Under the pieces are notes generated by a model. The model had not been told where the DNA came from. It was given only the letters and a program-made list of their open reading frames with translations, and made no database searches. The translations under genes and the position numbers were made by a program. This document shows positions 7,131 through 8,483 of a DNA stretch of 8,483 bases, piece after piece. Within the stretch, counting starts at the first letter, position 1, and each line of letters starts with the position of its first letter. Source of the DNA: an uncultured Prevotella sp. (GTDB lineage Bacteria; Bacteroidota; Bacteroidia; Bacteroidales; Bacteroidaceae); the NCBI GenBank assembly GCA_945827565.1, contig CALZNR010000040.1:1-8483 (forward strand), read 5' to 3'.

Positions 7131-8483
7131 TCAGAACTGATAACCCACCGTCAACTGCAAGTAATGTCTGTTGTTTTTCACGGATGTAGTGCTGGGTGAA
7201 TACTGGCTTTCCCCTATTGTATAATCAACCATTGGATGATAAGTTCCCTTTTGAGTAGAATACTGATACGCCACATCCAACATTAGTTTATCCCAAACAT
7301 ATCCAATGCCGCAGGTAATGCGGTTGGTCGATTTCCAATTGATATAGTCTGTGAATGAGCCATAAAAAGAATAAGGAGAATCCACATCCATACTTCTTCC
7401 TCCCACCTCTTTATATAAAGGAGACACGAAGTTATAGCCAAAACGTACAGCCAAAGTTGGATCTGGTTTGAACTCAGTTCCTACTTTGATAGTGTGTACA
7501 CCTTTCAATGTGTTTTTCGTATGCCTGTTCATCTCTCTGTCTGGAGATGTGTCTTCGTAATAATCCCCAAAATCCGAATAATAGCCTCCAGTCACTATCC
7601 TTGTGTTGACAGAAGAATAGTCTTCATACTCATAAGTAGCGCCCAAAGCAAGATAATCATCAATGGTTGTTCCCAAACTAAAGCCGAATTGCCATGGGGT
7701 ATAGAACTTAAAATCAAAATCCTCACCTATTTTCACTGGCATATTAGCCACACTCTGATGAGATGTTCTATTTCTAAACGACAGTGTATTTGAAGATTTC
7801 AAATCATACCACGTGGGAGTAGAAACTGAAAAACCAAATCTGAACGGTGAAGTCTCTATGGGTCTAACAATAATTCCAGCCTTTATACTGTAACCAGTAC
7901 CCGTTATTGACATATTGTTAACCATATCAAGTTCGCCCTGAAGCTTGTTTTGACTACTACTACTGATAATACTTTCGGTATAGATGGTAGAGTTGTTGTA
8001 ATGCACATCACGTATCCCCACGGTAAGTCCCAAGAACACTTGGTTGTTGATGTTGCCACTGATGTTAATATCATACGCTCCAATATAACCATCAGTTTTG
8101 GTTTGTGTCATGTAATTCATGCCTTTTGCGTAATAATAATTGGGGGCATCGTAGTCATCAGTCACGCCATCAGCCTGTTTATTAAAAGTCCCATCCCATA
8201 GGAAAGAATTGTAATACAAATAATCCACCTGATTGAACATGTTGGAATAATCATCCGAGATTACATTATCTTTGCTGTAATATACAGGATCAACCAAATG
8301 ATTGAAACCCTTTGCATACGAAAGTCCATTTTGAGAAGCACCATTCAAATCGCCCTCAGCACTCATCAAGAAGTTGAAATCAGACTCTTTATGATAGTTA
8401 AAGGCAATGTTTACAAACGAGCTGCTGCTATTACGAATAGAATAGACGAACCCAGCCTGATCAAACGTGGGATAGGTACTGTT
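7131..8483 (-). CDS. FadL/OmpP1-family outer-membrane transport protein (N-terminus missing)
   Basis: The frame is open from the right edge to the TGA at 7131, giving 450 visible residues. The in-frame TTG at 8369 and ATG at 8366 are internal, since coding continues upstream (QAGFVYSIRNSSSSFVNIAF). FadL-type proteins are trimer-free beta-barrels that move hydrophobic molecules across the outer membrane. The evidence is alternating amphipathic strands with many aromatic girdle residues, recurring barrel phrases (FRFGFSVSTPTWYDL, WQFGFSLGTTIDDYLALGATYEYEDYS, HTIKVGTEFKPDPTLAVRFGY), and a terminal strand ending LQLTVGYQF. The C-terminal Phe is the usual signal for outer-membrane insertion. The signal peptide and the N-terminal hatch are outside the window. 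The substrate is unknown: relatives are often labelled hemin receptor or hydrocarbon transporter without proof. It is separated from nhaD by 81 bp, so it is probably a separate transcription unit. Confidence 0.85.
   Translation of the reverse strand, partial: NSTYPTFDQAGFVYSIRNSSSSFVNIAFNYHKESDFNFLMSAEGDLNGASQNGLSYAKGFNHLVDPVYYSKDNVISDDYSNMFNQVDYLYYNSFLWDGTFNKQADGVTDDYDAPNYYYAKGMNYMTQTKTDGYIGAYDINISGNINNQVFLGLTVGIRDVHYNNSTIYTESIISSSSQNKLQGELDMVNNMSITGTGYSIKAGIIVRPIETSPFRFGFSVSTPTWYDLKSSNTLSFRNRTSHQSVANMPVKIGEDFDFKFYTPWQFGFSLGTTIDDYLALGATYEYEDYSSVNTRIVTGGYYSDFGDYYEDTSPDREMNRHTKNTLKGVHTIKVGTEFKPDPTLAVRFGYNFVSPLYKEVGGRSMDVDSPYSFYGSFTDYINWKSTNRITCGIGYVWDKLMLDVAYQYSTQKGTYHPMVDYTIGESQYSPSTTSVKNNRHYLQLTVGYQF

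Noticed and set aside
8364..8369. TTG/ATG at 8369/8366 as the true start of the FadL-type gene
   Set aside because: The same frame stays open for 38 more codons to the window edge, with sequence that fits the barrel family, so the gene is cut by the edge and these codons are internal.

Overview
The window is a stretch of a Bacteroidota chromosome, most likely order Bacteroidales and Prevotella- or Bacteroides-like. Three things point there: the protein sequences, the atp gene order (beta and epsilon first), and the promoter style (TAnnTTTG boxes rather than sigma70 -35/-10 elements). Every convincing gene is on the minus strand, so transcription runs from high to low coordinates. I see no tRNA, rRNA, CRISPR array, transposase or other mobile element.

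In transcription order: (1) 8483-7131, the C-terminal 450 residues of a FadL/OmpP1-type outer-membrane beta-barrel, entering from the right edge. (2) 7130-7050, an AT-rich spacer with a candidate promoter inside a 9-bp inverted repeat. (3) 7049-5634, an NhaD-type Na+/H+ antiporter of the ion-transporter superfamily. (4) 5601-4624, ATP-dependent 6-phosphofructokinase (pfkA), 32 bp after the antiporter and with an unusually good Shine-Dalgarno for this phylum. (5) 4623-4410, the only sizeable non-coding region: a weak terminator-like hairpin, a good Bacteroidota promoter and a leader of about 100 nt with a hairpin between two imperfect direct repeats. (6) 4409 to the left edge, the F-type ATP synthase operon: atpD (beta), atpC (epsilon), a four-helix membrane protein in the atpI position, atpB (a), atpE (c), atpF (b) and the first 94 codons of atpH (delta). 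atpA and atpG would be expected just beyond the left edge.

The atp genes together encode a proton-type ATP synthase. The c subunit has the essential Glu65 but not the Na+ ligands seen in Na+-driven rings. Lineage-type features are a beta subunit with a 27-residue insertion, an epsilon subunit with no C-terminal helical hairpin, and a subunit a with a signal peptide and an exported N-terminal domain. The genes upstream fit central energy metabolism: glycolytic ATP use (pfkA) and Na+/H+ exchange.

This is mainly a core housekeeping region, and I found no evidence of a wholly new system. The points most worth a second look are the four-helix protein inside the operon, the atp leader, the Asp-to-Asn change in the PfkA metal-binding loop, and the likely absence of epsilon inhibition.
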